The notes beneath the pieces are model-generated. The model did no database searches and was not told the DNA's origin. It saw only the letters and a list, made by a program, of their open reading frames with translations. This document shows, one piece after another, positions 22,944 to 30,260 of a DNA stretch of 64,000 nt. A program made the translations under genes and the position numbers. The stretch covers positions 51,350-115,349 of the forward strand of contig LVWT01000051.1 in assembly GCA_002083405.1 (NCBI GenBank), written 5' to 3'. How positions within the stretch are numbered: the stretch's first letter is position 1; each line of letters starts with the position of its first letter. The stretch is from Nitrospira sp. SG-bin2 (GTDB lineage: Bacteria > Nitrospirota > Nitrospiria > Nitrospirales > Nitrospiraceae).

Positions 22944-23575
22944 GGCTTCCGTGGTCCCTTCCTTCGTCCTCGTTCCCAACAAGCTCGCCATTCCTTCGCA
23001 GTTATGGTGCCTTCCCGCATGAGAAACCGCCGGAAGGCTTGCGCCCACCTCACGGGCTTTCTGAAGTGTCCGGCAAACTCTCTCGCGCTGCTCCAACAGC
23101 CAAGCCTCATCAGTTGCACCGCAAGGTCAAACGTCAGCCCGTCTTCCTGCTTCTCACGGAACACCGCCTCAAACTGTGCGCGGGTCAGTGGTGGAGTTCC
23201 GCCTTGTTGACTCGGCTGCGCTGTCAGTGGCTCAATGGGCGGCTTCCGCTTACCGGAGAAACAGGCCTTCCAACTCACCGCACTGAACACGCGCTGTCCG
23301 ATTGCCACATCTCGGAGCCTTGCGGCCCAATCAGGCTGCTTGCCATAGGCTGCGGCTAGTGCCTTCAACGTGGAGAACTCACCCGCTGCAACCCGCCGCA
23401 TGGCTTCATCCCAGTGCGGCTGGAAGGGTTCTCTTTCCTTGGCCTGCCGGTGTAGCACCCAATCCCCGAACGTGAATTCCTTCCGCTGGATTTGTCCGAG
23501 GAGACCAGGCAGCGGAAAGTCATCCCCGTCCCCAATCGAGGGCGGAATCTCTAGGACGACATCCGCATCAAGCAT
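22904..23575 (-). CDS. Island protein with WVLH and FRKPVRW motifs, member 1
   Basis: 223 residues from the ATG at 23575, which overlaps the end of the upstream gene by 8 bp. The longer frame to 23734 would run inside that gene. Two segments match another island protein (24608-25135): FGDWVLHRQAKEREPF near residue 37 and FAGHFRKPVRWAQAFRRFL near 175. Between them is an extra region with a repeated small helix unit (LKALAAAYGKQPDWAARLRD, FDLAVQLMRLGCWSSAREF). The C-terminus is basic (ERGRRKGPRKP). The family is unknown to me; the basic tail suggests nucleic-acid binding. Confidence 0.75.
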   Translation of the reverse strand: MLDADVVLEIPPSIGDGDDFPLPGLLGQIQRKEFTFGDWVLHRQAKEREPFQPHWDEAMRRVAAGEFSTLKALAAAYGKQPDWAARLRDVAIGQRVFSAVSWKACFSGKRKPPIEPLTAQPSQQGGTPPLTRAQFEAVFREKQEDGLTFDLAVQLMRLGCWSSAREFAGHFRKPVRWAQAFRRFLMREGTITAKEWRACWERGRRKGPRKPCNTTTGTASFKP

Positions 23576-23765
23576 GCTCAGGTTGTCCCTTCTGTTTCCT
23601 CTGCCGTTGCCGTTCGAGGGTTGAGGGCCGTTTGCCCATTCTGAAGGTGTGCAAGCTACAGGAGACGATTCGGCATTCTCGAACTTCCTTTTCGCTGCCC
23701 CCACTGCAATTGATACATTTGGCTCTGATCGCACGCATGGGAGTGAGTACTCTTGGTTGACTCAT
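23568..23765 (-). CDS. Small Cys-rich zinc-binding-like phage/island protein
   Basis: 65 residues. The core AIRAKCINCSGGSEKEVREC followed by RIVSCSLHTFRMGKRP matches a widespread small phage and island protein type (AIRxxCxxCSGGxxxEVRxCxxxxCxLxxxRxGxxP), with four Cys positioned to bind a metal. Its biological role is unknown. It is the first gene of the minus-strand run that continues with the FRKP family protein and the ParB-like gene, all overlapping. A palindrome at 23814-23828 lies about 50 bp upstream. Confidence 0.88.
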   Translation of the reverse strand: MSQPRVLTPMRAIRAKCINCSGGSEKEVRECRIVSCSLHTFRMGKRPSTLERQRQRKQKGQPEHA

Positions 23766-23813
23766 TGGTTTTTGCCTTTCTTTTGAGATTTAGGCCTAGC
23801 TAGCTGCCTATTG

Positions 23814-23828
23814 GAGACACGATGTCTC
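23814..23828. promoter_or_regulatory. Inverted repeat, possible operator of island operon
   Basis: GAGACA-CGA-TGTCTC is a perfect inverted repeat with 6-bp arms, about 50 bp upstream of the first gene of the 23765-22137 run. A dimeric repressor site is plausible. The rest of the 23766-24046 spacer has repeated GGGCTAGCTGGC-type words and no gene that I can support. Confidence 0.4.
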
Positions 23829-24046
23829 ACAGCCCGATCAAGCGGGTCTGTATCCACTATCGCGGGCCTAGAGCGGGCTAGCTGGCGGTTTAAGCGCTAT
23901 TCCGGCCTGGTTGGACCAGTGGCAGCACTGAGGACAGGGACCGCCGGTACTTCAGCGGGCGGTTCTGCGGGCCTACCGGCTTGTGTATGAGGTACTGGAA
24001 AAGGTCCAGAGCTGGAGAGCCGTTGATCTTAGGACGGGTGGGACTG

Positions 24047-24394
24047 TCAGGCGGTTGCCTTCCTCAACCTCCTTTCCTTTCCCCGCTGCCGTTGTAGGTT
24101 CGGAAGACGGGAAAGCTGACGGACCGCCTGCCGTTCGTCCTCGAACAGACGCCGGTCTGCCAGAAGGGAGGCGACGTGCCGTTGGTAAAGGCGAACCGCC
24201 CGGCGGACCACGAGGCTACAAGACGCGGAATCGCTCTGGGTTGGTCCACTGAGTTGAGCCTTCAGCCAGAGTAGTGCGGCGTCACTGTTGGCATCGAGTC
24301 GAACGGGGCGAATAGCGGTAGTGTTGAGTACATACCGGCGTCCTCGTCCGGCTAAATCGGGGATCATGTTGGGGTGTGCTTGGGATTGGTGCAT
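24047..24394 (-). CDS. Ribbon-helix-helix-like island protein
   Basis: A 115-residue protein. After a basic start there is a strand (YVLNTTAIRPVRLD), helix (DAALLWLKAQLSG) and a segment CSLVVRRAVRLYQRHVASLLAD that resembles the strand-helix of a ribbon-helix-helix regulator (S/T-x-x-hh-R-A-h-x-h-Y/L). The tail is very basic (QRQRGKERRLRKATA). It is probably DNA-binding, but the fold is inferred from pattern only. Confidence 0.55.
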   Translation of the reverse strand: MHQSQAHPNMIPDLAGRGRRYVLNTTAIRPVRLDANSDAALLWLKAQLSGPTQSDSASCSLVVRRAVRLYQRHVASLLADRRLFEDERQAVRQLSRLPNLQRQRGKERRLRKATA

Positions 24395-24607
24395 AGCGTT
24401 GTCCTCTGGTTAGTTGGGTTGTACCAGCTCGATGCGTAGTCGATTAGCGAACAAAGATTAGTTACAGGGGATGAGACAGGGACATGGAAACTTGCGGGTT
24501 GGGTGAGGCGGCGCGGGAAACGGGAAATTTATATACGGTTCTTATTCTACAAGGGGGGACCTAATCATATTCTACTGGTAAAACAATTGGTTAGGCGAAA
24601 TTATCCG

Positions 24608-25135
24608 TCAGGCGTTTCGCCGCTTCTTATAAGGGCCTCGCGGTTTACCCTTTTTAGGTCTTCCCGGACGGCGGAAGGATCGCTTGATCTCCTCTTCTGT
24701 GATCATCCCGTACTCGATAGCCCGTGAGAGCGCCTCGTTAATCCATCGCATCGGCTTCCGATACTTGAAGGCAAGGTGCTTCCTGTTCTTGAAGCCTTTC
24801 TTCTTGATGCGCTGGACCATCCACGGCAGGTGTGCGTAGAACCGATCCTCTGTAGTCTCCCCTGTGACCTCGTTCTTTATCCCGGCGTTTCGATGCGGGA
24901 GAGGCGCACGCGGCTTCCTGCGCTTTCGATTTCGCGCCTTCCTCACCTTGTTGGCGTAGTAAGGCTCTCTGAGCATGGCCCGGTAGTGCAGTACCCACCC
25001 CACGAACTCCCTTTCCGTGGTCACATATTCTTCCTTCGTCCCCTTCCATGTGCGTTTGTCTTTTCGATGGGCTACAAGCTGTGCCCTGTACTCGCGTAGG
25101 TATCGCTGCACTGTTGTATAGCCAAGCTGTTTCAT
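24608..25135 (-). CDS. Island protein with WVLH and FRKPxRW motifs, member 2
   Basis: A strongly basic 175-residue protein. It shares with the gene at 22904-23575 the segments FVGWVLHYRAMLREPYY (near 45) and LAFKYRKPMRWINEALSRAI (near 122), followed by an ITEEEI turn and a glycine/lysine-rich end. The C-terminal GRPKKGKPRGPYKKR contains an AT-hook-like GRPKK. DNA binding is likely. The ATG overlaps the preceding gene by 4 bp (ATGA). The family is unknown to me. Confidence 0.75.
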   Translation of the reverse strand: MKQLGYTTVQRYLREYRAQLVAHRKDKRTWKGTKEEYVTTEREFVGWVLHYRAMLREPYYANKVRKARNRKRRKPRAPLPHRNAGIKNEVTGETTEDRFYAHLPWMVQRIKKKGFKNRKHLAFKYRKPMRWINEALSRAIEYGMITEEEIKRSFRRPGRPKKGKPRGPYKKRRNA

Positions 25136-25323
25136 CTGATTGGCTCTAGCTCTCGTTCGACTCGTTCAATAAACCCCTGCCGTGCTGTCCTAATTTCTGC
25201 CGGACTGTTCCGAACGAACCGCCCGCAGCCAGCGTAACAAATCTCACCGAGAAATGGGGCCGCCAAAAATATCCCGTACCGCGTATCCAGGACGAACCGC
25301 CCACTGAACAAATTGATCAACAT
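25132..25323 (-). CDS. Small island protein with Cys pair
   Basis: 63 residues from the ATG at 25323, chosen for its strong ribosome-binding site (AGGAGGTTCTC). The sequence starts LINLFSGRFVLDTRYGIFLAAPFLGEI and contains CYAGCGRF, then a helical end. It overlaps the next gene's start (ATGA) and so is coupled to the FRKP family member 2. Function unknown; a small metal-binding or membrane-associated regulator is possible. Confidence 0.6.
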   Translation of the reverse strand: MLINLFSGRFVLDTRYGIFLAAPFLGEICYAGCGRFVRNSPAEIRTARQGFIERVERELEPIR

Positions 25324-25489
25324 GAGAACCTCCTGTTGGTGGTTAACTGCCTTGCCGCCCCTTCTACGCCTCTTACTCGGCACGGTCAATAAGAAACTTA
25401 GGTAAATATATCCATATGTGGAAGTAATTGGCCGTTGTAAACATAATCAAACGGTGGTATGATAACGTGTACAACAAGGAGGAACCATC

Positions 25490-26209
25490 ATGAACACAGC
25501 CACCAGCGCGGCAAATCTCGCAGTCCCTCGCCCCTGCTTCGCCTATCTTCGGGTGTCTACATCCGAACAAGGCCAGCGAGGAAACGGGCTTGAGGCCCAA
25601 CAACAGGCTATCGCCACGTTTGCCCGGCAAGAGGGCTTTGAGGTTCAAGAGTGGGTACAGGAGGTAGAGACAGGGAAAGGGACCGACGCTCTGCTGAGAC
25701 GGCCAAGGCTGGCTTACGCTTTGAAACAGGCGAAGCGGCGGAAGGCTCCTGTATTGGTCTCAAAGCTGGACCGGCTCTCCCGTGACGTGGCCTTTGTAGC
25801 AGGTCTTATGAGTGAAGGCGTTCCCTTCATCGTGACAGAACTAGGGAGCGACGTAGACCCGTTCATCCTTCACCTATACGCGGCCCTCAGTGAGAAGGAA
25901 CGCCGTCTTATCAGCTCTCGGACAAGGGAAGCGTTACAAGCCATGAAGCGGAGGAAAGTGAAACTCGGCAACCCATCCCGAAGCAGCCTACGCCAGGCAT
26001 CACAGAAAGGCGTAATCGCCAGACAACAAGCTGCAAGGGTCTTCGCCGAATCCATGCGCCCCATGATTCTTGGTTACCAGCAACAGGGCTTCCCGCTGCG
26101 GAAAATTGCCGAGGAACTAAATCGGCGGGGAGTGCCTACCTATCGGGGAGTGGGTGAGTGGAGCGCTACACAATTGTCGAGGATACAGAGGCTCTTGCGG
26201 CGAGATTAA
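25490..26209 (+). CDS. Serine recombinase of the resolvase type
   Basis: A 239-residue small serine recombinase. The catalytic domain shows FAYLRVSTSEQGQ with its nucleophilic Ser, then GNGLEAQQQAI, VLVSKLDRLSRDVAFV (the Arg-rich active-site helix) and ALSEKERRLISSRT leading to the E helix. The C-terminal part includes a helix-turn-helix of the Hin/resolvase type (QQQGFPLRKIAEELNRRGVPT). It has a strong ribosome-binding site (AAGGAGGAACCATC). It may resolve co-integrates or invert DNA in the island, in addition to the tyrosine integrase. Confidence 0.92.
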   Translation: MNTATSAANLAVPRPCFAYLRVSTSEQGQRGNGLEAQQQAIATFARQEGFEVQEWVQEVETGKGTDALLRRPRLAYALKQAKRRKAPVLVSKLDRLSRDVAFVAGLMSEGVPFIVTELGSDVDPFILHLYAALSEKERRLISSRTREALQAMKRRKVKLGNPSRSSLRQASQKGVIARQQAARVFAESMRPMILGYQQQGFPLRKIAEELNRRGVPTYRGVGEWSATQLSRIQRLLRRD

Positions 26210-26346
26210 GTCACGGTTCGGGGCATTCCTCTCTTTGCGCTTCTGGCTTTCCCATTTGGGCAAGTATGCAATCAATGAAGCGCACCGCTCGGTCTTCCTT
26301 TTCCTGTTCGCGTTTCGCCCGTTCTGCATTCCGTTTGGCCCGTGAT

Positions 26347-27375
26347 TCAGCGGCTTTTGGCTTTCTGCTTGTTCTGAGCCTGTGAAGCCTCCCTTTCCTT
26401 GTCCCATTTCTCAGCCGTTTCCCGGAGTCGTTTTGCTTTCTCGTCGCCCAACTCCTGCCTCTCGCAACCAGAAATAAAGTGCGCTTCTCTGGCGTCATTG
26501 TTGAAGAAGATTGTAATCCGCTTCTCTGGCCCATAGACGAGGACATCGCCGTATGATCCAGCAACGGGTTCCCCAATCACTGCGGAGACCTCGGCTTTTG
26601 TCATTCCTGTGAGTAGACGGGAACACATCGCCTTTCGTGCTTCGTTGCCTCTGGCCATCCGCTGCTGCGCCGACTGGATTACTGCCTCCGCATCCTCGGC
26701 CTGCTTGTCTACCTGGACACTTGCTTGTTTGAGCTGTTCAACAATCGGCGTGTTTGAATCGTTCTGGCTTGACCTCGCCTGTTGTTCTCCTAGTTGGCTC
26801 TTAAGTCGTTGCAGTAGTTCTTTGGCTTCTAATTCCTTTTGATTGAGGGCTTGTTGTTTCGCGGCTAAATCCTGCCTGGCTTGGTCCAACTCTCGACTCT
26901 TTGCCTCACTCCGATTCTGTAGCTGACTCTGAACGGAAAGGAGCTTAGATACCGGGACACGAAGCAGCCGGTAAACGGTCACTGTTCCATCCTGGTTTGG
27001 CTCCTCAAAGGTCATCTGCGTTTCAATCACTAGCCCCTGTGCCTCAAGGGAAGTGATCTGAGCATAGTTGCCCAACTCTAACCGGCCTCTCTCAAAGGCC
27101 TGCTGTCTTCCGTCTTCAACGCTCTTGGCACTTGACGCCACGCCGACAGCGTACAATGTATCCCCTTCGACAAAGGCCGAGCGCTCCGTCCACCAAGGCC
27201 GCTCGTTGTAGGTGGCTGCAAGGGAAGTAGCAGGCATCAGCCAGAACAGGAGGACTAGCAGGACCAAGTGAGCAGCCGATGCACACACGACCCGGCGGAG
27301 GGCAAGAGCCAACCCGGCGTGGGGGGAATAGGAATGGCCGTTTATATGCAGTAGGCTCTCAGGGTTTTGTTCCAA
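26347..27375 (-). CDS. Exported coiled-coil protein with SmpA/BamE-like end
   Basis: A 342-residue protein with a basic start, then a membrane segment (about 31-50, ASAAHLVLLVLLFWLMPATSLAATYNE) that looks like a late signal sequence. An LPP20-like alpha/beta part follows (FVEGDTLYAVGVASSAKSVEDGRQQAF). Residues about 155-245 form a Gln/Glu/Lys-rich coiled coil. The end contains LTGMTKAEVSAVIGEPV and YGPEKRITIFFNNDA, the helix and strand pattern of SmpA/OmlA/BamE domains. It overlaps the membrane gene at 27359 by 17 bp. It is an island cargo gene of unknown role, probably envelope-located. Confidence 0.7.
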   Translation of the reverse strand: MEQNPESLLHINGHSYSPHAGLALALRRVVCASAAHLVLLVLLFWLMPATSLAATYNERPWWTERSAFVEGDTLYAVGVASSAKSVEDGRQQAFERGRLELGNYAQITSLEAQGLVIETQMTFEEPNQDGTVTVYRLLRVPVSKLLSVQSQLQNRSEAKSRELDQARQDLAAKQQALNQKELEAKELLQRLKSQLGEQQARSSQNDSNTPIVEQLKQASVQVDKQAEDAEAVIQSAQQRMARGNEARKAMCSRLLTGMTKAEVSAVIGEPVAGSYGDVLVYGPEKRITIFFNNDAREAHFISGCERQELGDEKAKRLRETAEKWDKEREASQAQNKQKAKSR

Positions 27376-27655
27376 AACTTTTCCTCCCTCGTTTTCGTAG
27401 TCTGCCGATGAAGAAAGCAGAATTATAGAGCGTAACCCAGGCTGCTACGGGCAAGGCCAGAGCCGTCCCGCCCATCATTACCATGGTAAGGAAAAGCCTG
27501 AGTGAGTCAGGGAAGAAATCCAAGGCTTGTAGTTTGGGATCGGCTCCGAGAACGGCAAAACAGAAAAGAGAATAGGCGATGCACGCAGCCACAACATACA
27601 CGGCATGAACAAGCCGCGTCCGCTCTTCAGGGGAAAAGAGATGGGCTAGTGACAT
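27359..27655 (-). CDS. Small membrane protein near attR
   Basis: 98 residues with two or three hydrophobic helices: VHAVYVVAACIAYSLFCFAV (about 16-35), LRLFLTMVMMGGTALALPVA (about 52-71) and a third weak one. It ends in basic residues (LRKRGRKSFGTKP). It overlaps the exported coiled-coil gene, so the pair is probably co-translated. No family recognised. Confidence 0.7.
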   Translation of the reverse strand: MSLAHLFSPEERTRLVHAVYVVAACIAYSLFCFAVLGADPKLQALDFFPDSLRLFLTMVMMGGTALALPVAAWVTLYNSAFFIGRLRKRGRKSFGTKP

Positions 27656-27826
27656 ACGCTAGGATAAGGCGCTGTGTTGCGAATCATCAAGAGGAAGGTT
27701 CAGCTATCTGAAGGGCTACACTTTGGCGCTCCGTTAAGCTACACTGACGCTCATTCGCCAGAGGACAAAGGGCCGTCTTTCGTTGAAACCCTGATGTTGT
27801 CGGCGGTCTGAGTCGGTAGGTTGTTC

Positions 27827-27844
27827 TCCCGGCTTCGGCACCAC
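27827..27844. repeat. Attachment site attR of the island
   Basis: An exact copy of the 18-bp attL sequence (tail of tRNA-Leu). The bases just before it (GTTCTC) no longer match the tRNA, so only the 3' tail was duplicated. The surrounding 27656-27966 spacer contains no other gene that I can support. Confidence 0.88.
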
Positions 27845-27966
27845 CCCTCTTTCCCCGTTCCCATCAACGTGTTTCATCGAGATAACGCCGTGCTTCTAGG
27901 GTCTGGCGATACCAGGCAGGCCTTATTTTAGGCTAAATTGTCACGCGAATGTGAGGATCGACTTCG

Positions 27967-28209
27967 ATGAGGTCAAAGAAATACGAGGAGATTGGGCATA
28001 TGGTCATGCCAGGGCGGTATCGGCACTATAAGGGTCAAGAATACGAGGTTCTTGGAGTTGCAAGGCATTCTGAGACCGAAGAAGAGTTCGTCGTGTACCG
28101 TGCGCTGTATGGCGAGTTTGGCCTCTGGGTAAGGCCGTTAGGCATGTTCGAGGAGCTGGTCGACATTGATGGCCGACTCATCCCTCGTTTTTGCAGGTTG
28201 TCCTCGTAA
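27967..28209 (+). CDS. DUF1653-family small protein
   Basis: An 80-residue protein containing the DUF1653 pattern: PGRYRHYKGQEYEVLGVARHSETEEEFVVYRALY, then a W-rich loop (GLWVRPLGMFEE) and the DGRLIPRF end. These small beta-rich proteins are common beside many kinds of genes; their function is not known. It lies just outside the island. Confidence 0.85.
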   Translation: MRSKKYEEIGHMVMPGRYRHYKGQEYEVLGVARHSETEEEFVVYRALYGEFGLWVRPLGMFEELVDIDGRLIPRFCRLSS

Positions 28210-28365
28210 AGAGTTGGGGACTTGCTTTCAGAAAACAACCAGACCTGGAATTGTAAAACGTACAGGGGCGAGGATATCCCGTTCGACTCCATTGCACCGG
28301 ATTCAGGAAGTGGCACGTATGCGTCTGCCAAAATCCGGTTCCACCGTCAGAGCGTTCGCTCTCGC

Positions 28366-28464
28366 CTACCGGCGCCCTGCATGTACTGCTGTATACATGA
28401 ATGCGGTATACACGACAGCCAATCCCACACTCACTGCCATCACGCCGATGATCAATGCCACCAT
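28366..28464 (-). CDS. Single-pass membrane micro-protein, copy 2
   Basis: 32 residues on the minus strand with a good ribosome-binding site (GGAAGGGGGTGAGTCATT before the ATG). The hydrophobic core VALIIGVMAVSVGLAVVYTAF matches the micro-protein at 2453 in 12 of 23 aligned positions. A polar, basic tail follows (VHAGRR). The gene lies 46 bp after the second 40-bp box (28511-28550), exactly as in copy 1. No two-component genes are next to it. It is too short for normal gene callers. Confidence 0.75.
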   Translation of the reverse strand: MVALIIGVMAVSVGLAVVYTAFMYTAVHAGRR

Positions 28465-28510
28465 AATGACTCACCCCCTTCCAATTTCATGTGGCCACTC
28501 TACTCCTGCA

Positions 28511-28550
28511 CTATGAAGCGTCCATGAGGAGATCATGAAGAATTCTTCAT
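28511..28550 (-). promoter_or_regulatory. 40-bp repeat box upstream of micro-protein, copy 2
   Basis: On the minus strand this reads as the same box as 2367-2406, including the 16-bp palindrome ATGAAGAATTCTTCAT and three YTCAT motifs 11 bp apart. 37 of 40 positions match. The distance to the micro-protein ATG is 46 bp in both copies. Confidence 0.75.
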
Positions 28551-28822
28551 TGATTACGGCCTCGCCGGTGGTTTTTATGAAGATTGGCGATCCCGGTCCT
28601 GCGTTGGCGTGAGAGAAAGATGTGCGAGAACCAGAGGTCGAAGCGTTTGAGAATCAAGGGATTGAAGGGACCTACTACAGACCGGAGCAGACGAAAGGCC
28701 CTCGAACATCCAGGGTTCGCACTGACTATCGTGGAAGTCTCAGGAAATGCTCGTCAGTACGGTTCCATCACCATCGGCGTTGAGTTATGCTCTGACGACG
28801 TGATGCCAGCCTATTCTGACGG

Positions 28823-30142
28823 CTACGACGAGCGAAGAGTTCTGATTACTTCCAACGTGTGTTCTATTTCGCCGGCTGAGTTGAACAGGCTCGGCGCGAG
28901 CCTGACATATTTTGTTGCGTAGGGGGTCACGCTACCGACGATCCCTCGTTGGCCGAGTTTCTCTACCACCGTGCGAGGCGTCAGACCGGCTACTTCGAAA
29001 CAGACGATCCCAGCCGAGAGGTCCTGCGACATCGGTGTCTGCAGCGTGACATGCGGCATGGTGGCTAAGCCCTGCTTCAACTGTTGGCTGAGTTCATAGA
29101 GGCGTTGCGTTACTTTCGATTTGCCGATTGTGCGATGAAAGGTGAACGCTTCATCCAACGCCCAACGATGCTCAAATGAGTGAAACCCGCCCGGCGTCAT
29201 GTGAACCGATTGTGGGAGACCCTTCGAGGATTTGTTCTCCATCCAGAGGTCATAGGCCTGGAAGTTGAAGGTTGGAATCATGGCCTGAGTGACGGGCCAC
29301 GCGGTCGGATGGCCCCACACGAGGCCGGTCCCTCGCGGACCGAACATCCATTTGTGAGTTCCGGCGATCAGAAAATCGCAGCCGAGCTCGCTGAGCCGGA
29401 AATCCTCGACCCCCAAGGCATGCACTCCGTCCACACAGAAGATGACTCGGTCTTGCTCAGCTCGGGAACGATTGATCGCTTGGATCGCGCGAGCCATCTC
29501 ATGAATCGGCAGTTTGAGTCCTGTGCTGGAATGGACCCAGGTGACTGCAACAATGCGCGTCGCAGGGGCGACCCCCATTCGCAGAGACTCCACCAGCTGC
29601 TCACGAGAGACGGTCTTAAGGGACTGATAGAGTGGAATCTGACGAACTATGGCGCCCGTCCGTTCGGCGCGGAGACGCAACGAGGTTTCCGTCGAATAAT
29701 GGTCGTGTGTGGTCGTCAGGATTTCCTGTCCGGCGCGAAGTTGTAACCCGCCATAGAGTAGGCCCAGCCCCATCGTCGTGCTGTCGGTCAGGGCAATATC
29801 GGTGGGACTCGCTCCCAGATAGTCAGCAGCAGCCTGGAGGACCCGCGCCTCTTGTTTCTCTTCATGCTCGAACCAATAGCCGATAGGATTCGCATCCAAA
29901 CCGGCGCGATGCCGTTCAATCGCGTTACGCACCGGTGTGGGATGGGATGAGAGAAAAAACCCGGCCAGATGGATGAGTTGAGGAGACAGGGGAAACTGTG
30001 CCCGGACTTGATCCCAGCTCTCGAACGTGCGTGGTGGAGATTGCTCATCGGCAAACGCGCGAGGGTAGGCGCTTGCGAGAACCGTAGCGCTCAAGGCCAG
30101 TCCTGTCCGCACCAGAAAACCCCGGCGGCCGATATCGTTCAT
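28823..30142 (-). CDS. Tat-exported class V aminotransferase-like PLP enzyme
   Basis: A 439-residue protein. A twin-arginine signal (RRGFLVRTGLALSATVLASA, ending near AFADE) suggests export of the folded enzyme. The mature part has the class V aminotransferase fold: LTDSTTMGLGLLYGGLQL, the PLP-ring region DHYSTETSLRLRAER, the Asp in CVDGVHALGVEDF and the Schiff-base lysine in AGTHKWMFGPRGTG. It resembles isopenicillin-N-epimerase-like and kynureninase-like enzymes. The substrate is unknown. A periplasmic PLP enzyme is unusual. It lies 118 bp downstream of gcvP on the same strand. Confidence 0.88.
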   Translation of the reverse strand: MNDIGRRGFLVRTGLALSATVLASAYPRAFADEQSPPRTFESWDQVRAQFPLSPQLIHLAGFFLSSHPTPVRNAIERHRAGLDANPIGYWFEHEEKQEARVLQAAADYLGASPTDIALTDSTTMGLGLLYGGLQLRAGQEILTTTHDHYSTETSLRLRAERTGAIVRQIPLYQSLKTVSREQLVESLRMGVAPATRIVAVTWVHSSTGLKLPIHEMARAIQAINRSRAEQDRVIFCVDGVHALGVEDFRLSELGCDFLIAGTHKWMFGPRGTGLVWGHPTAWPVTQAMIPTFNFQAYDLWMENKSSKGLPQSVHMTPGGFHSFEHRWALDEAFTFHRTIGKSKVTQRLYELSQQLKQGLATMPHVTLQTPMSQDLSAGIVCFEVAGLTPRTVVEKLGQRGIVGSVTPYATKYVRLAPSLFNSAGEIEHTLEVIRTLRSS

Positions 30143-30260
30143 AACACCTCCCCATTCGAATTTTCCCGTACTTTACCGTTAGTCCAGAATTACAGGCAAG
30201 GAGGGGTGAATAGGGAACAGGATTCGTGGCTGGAGGTCCAGCCACGTTGGGAGGTCGTCG

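Larger units (their letters stand above)
19744..27844. mobile_element. Integrated genomic island, about 8.1 kb
   Basis: The island is bounded by the 18-bp direct repeat at 19744-19761 and 27827-27844. It contains a tyrosine integrase next to attL, a serine recombinase (25490), a ParB-like gene, a small Cys-rich phage-type gene, two members of a private protein family, a ribbon-helix-helix-like gene and a membrane/periplasmic pair near attR. No capsid, conjugation or known defence genes are seen, so it is a small integrative element or a satellite-like island. Confidence 0.88.

Noticed and set aside
28584..28922. 112-codon plus-strand frame before the aminotransferase
   Set aside because: No ribosome-binding site, last third antisense to the aminotransferase end, no recognisable domain. 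Could be real, but is not supported.
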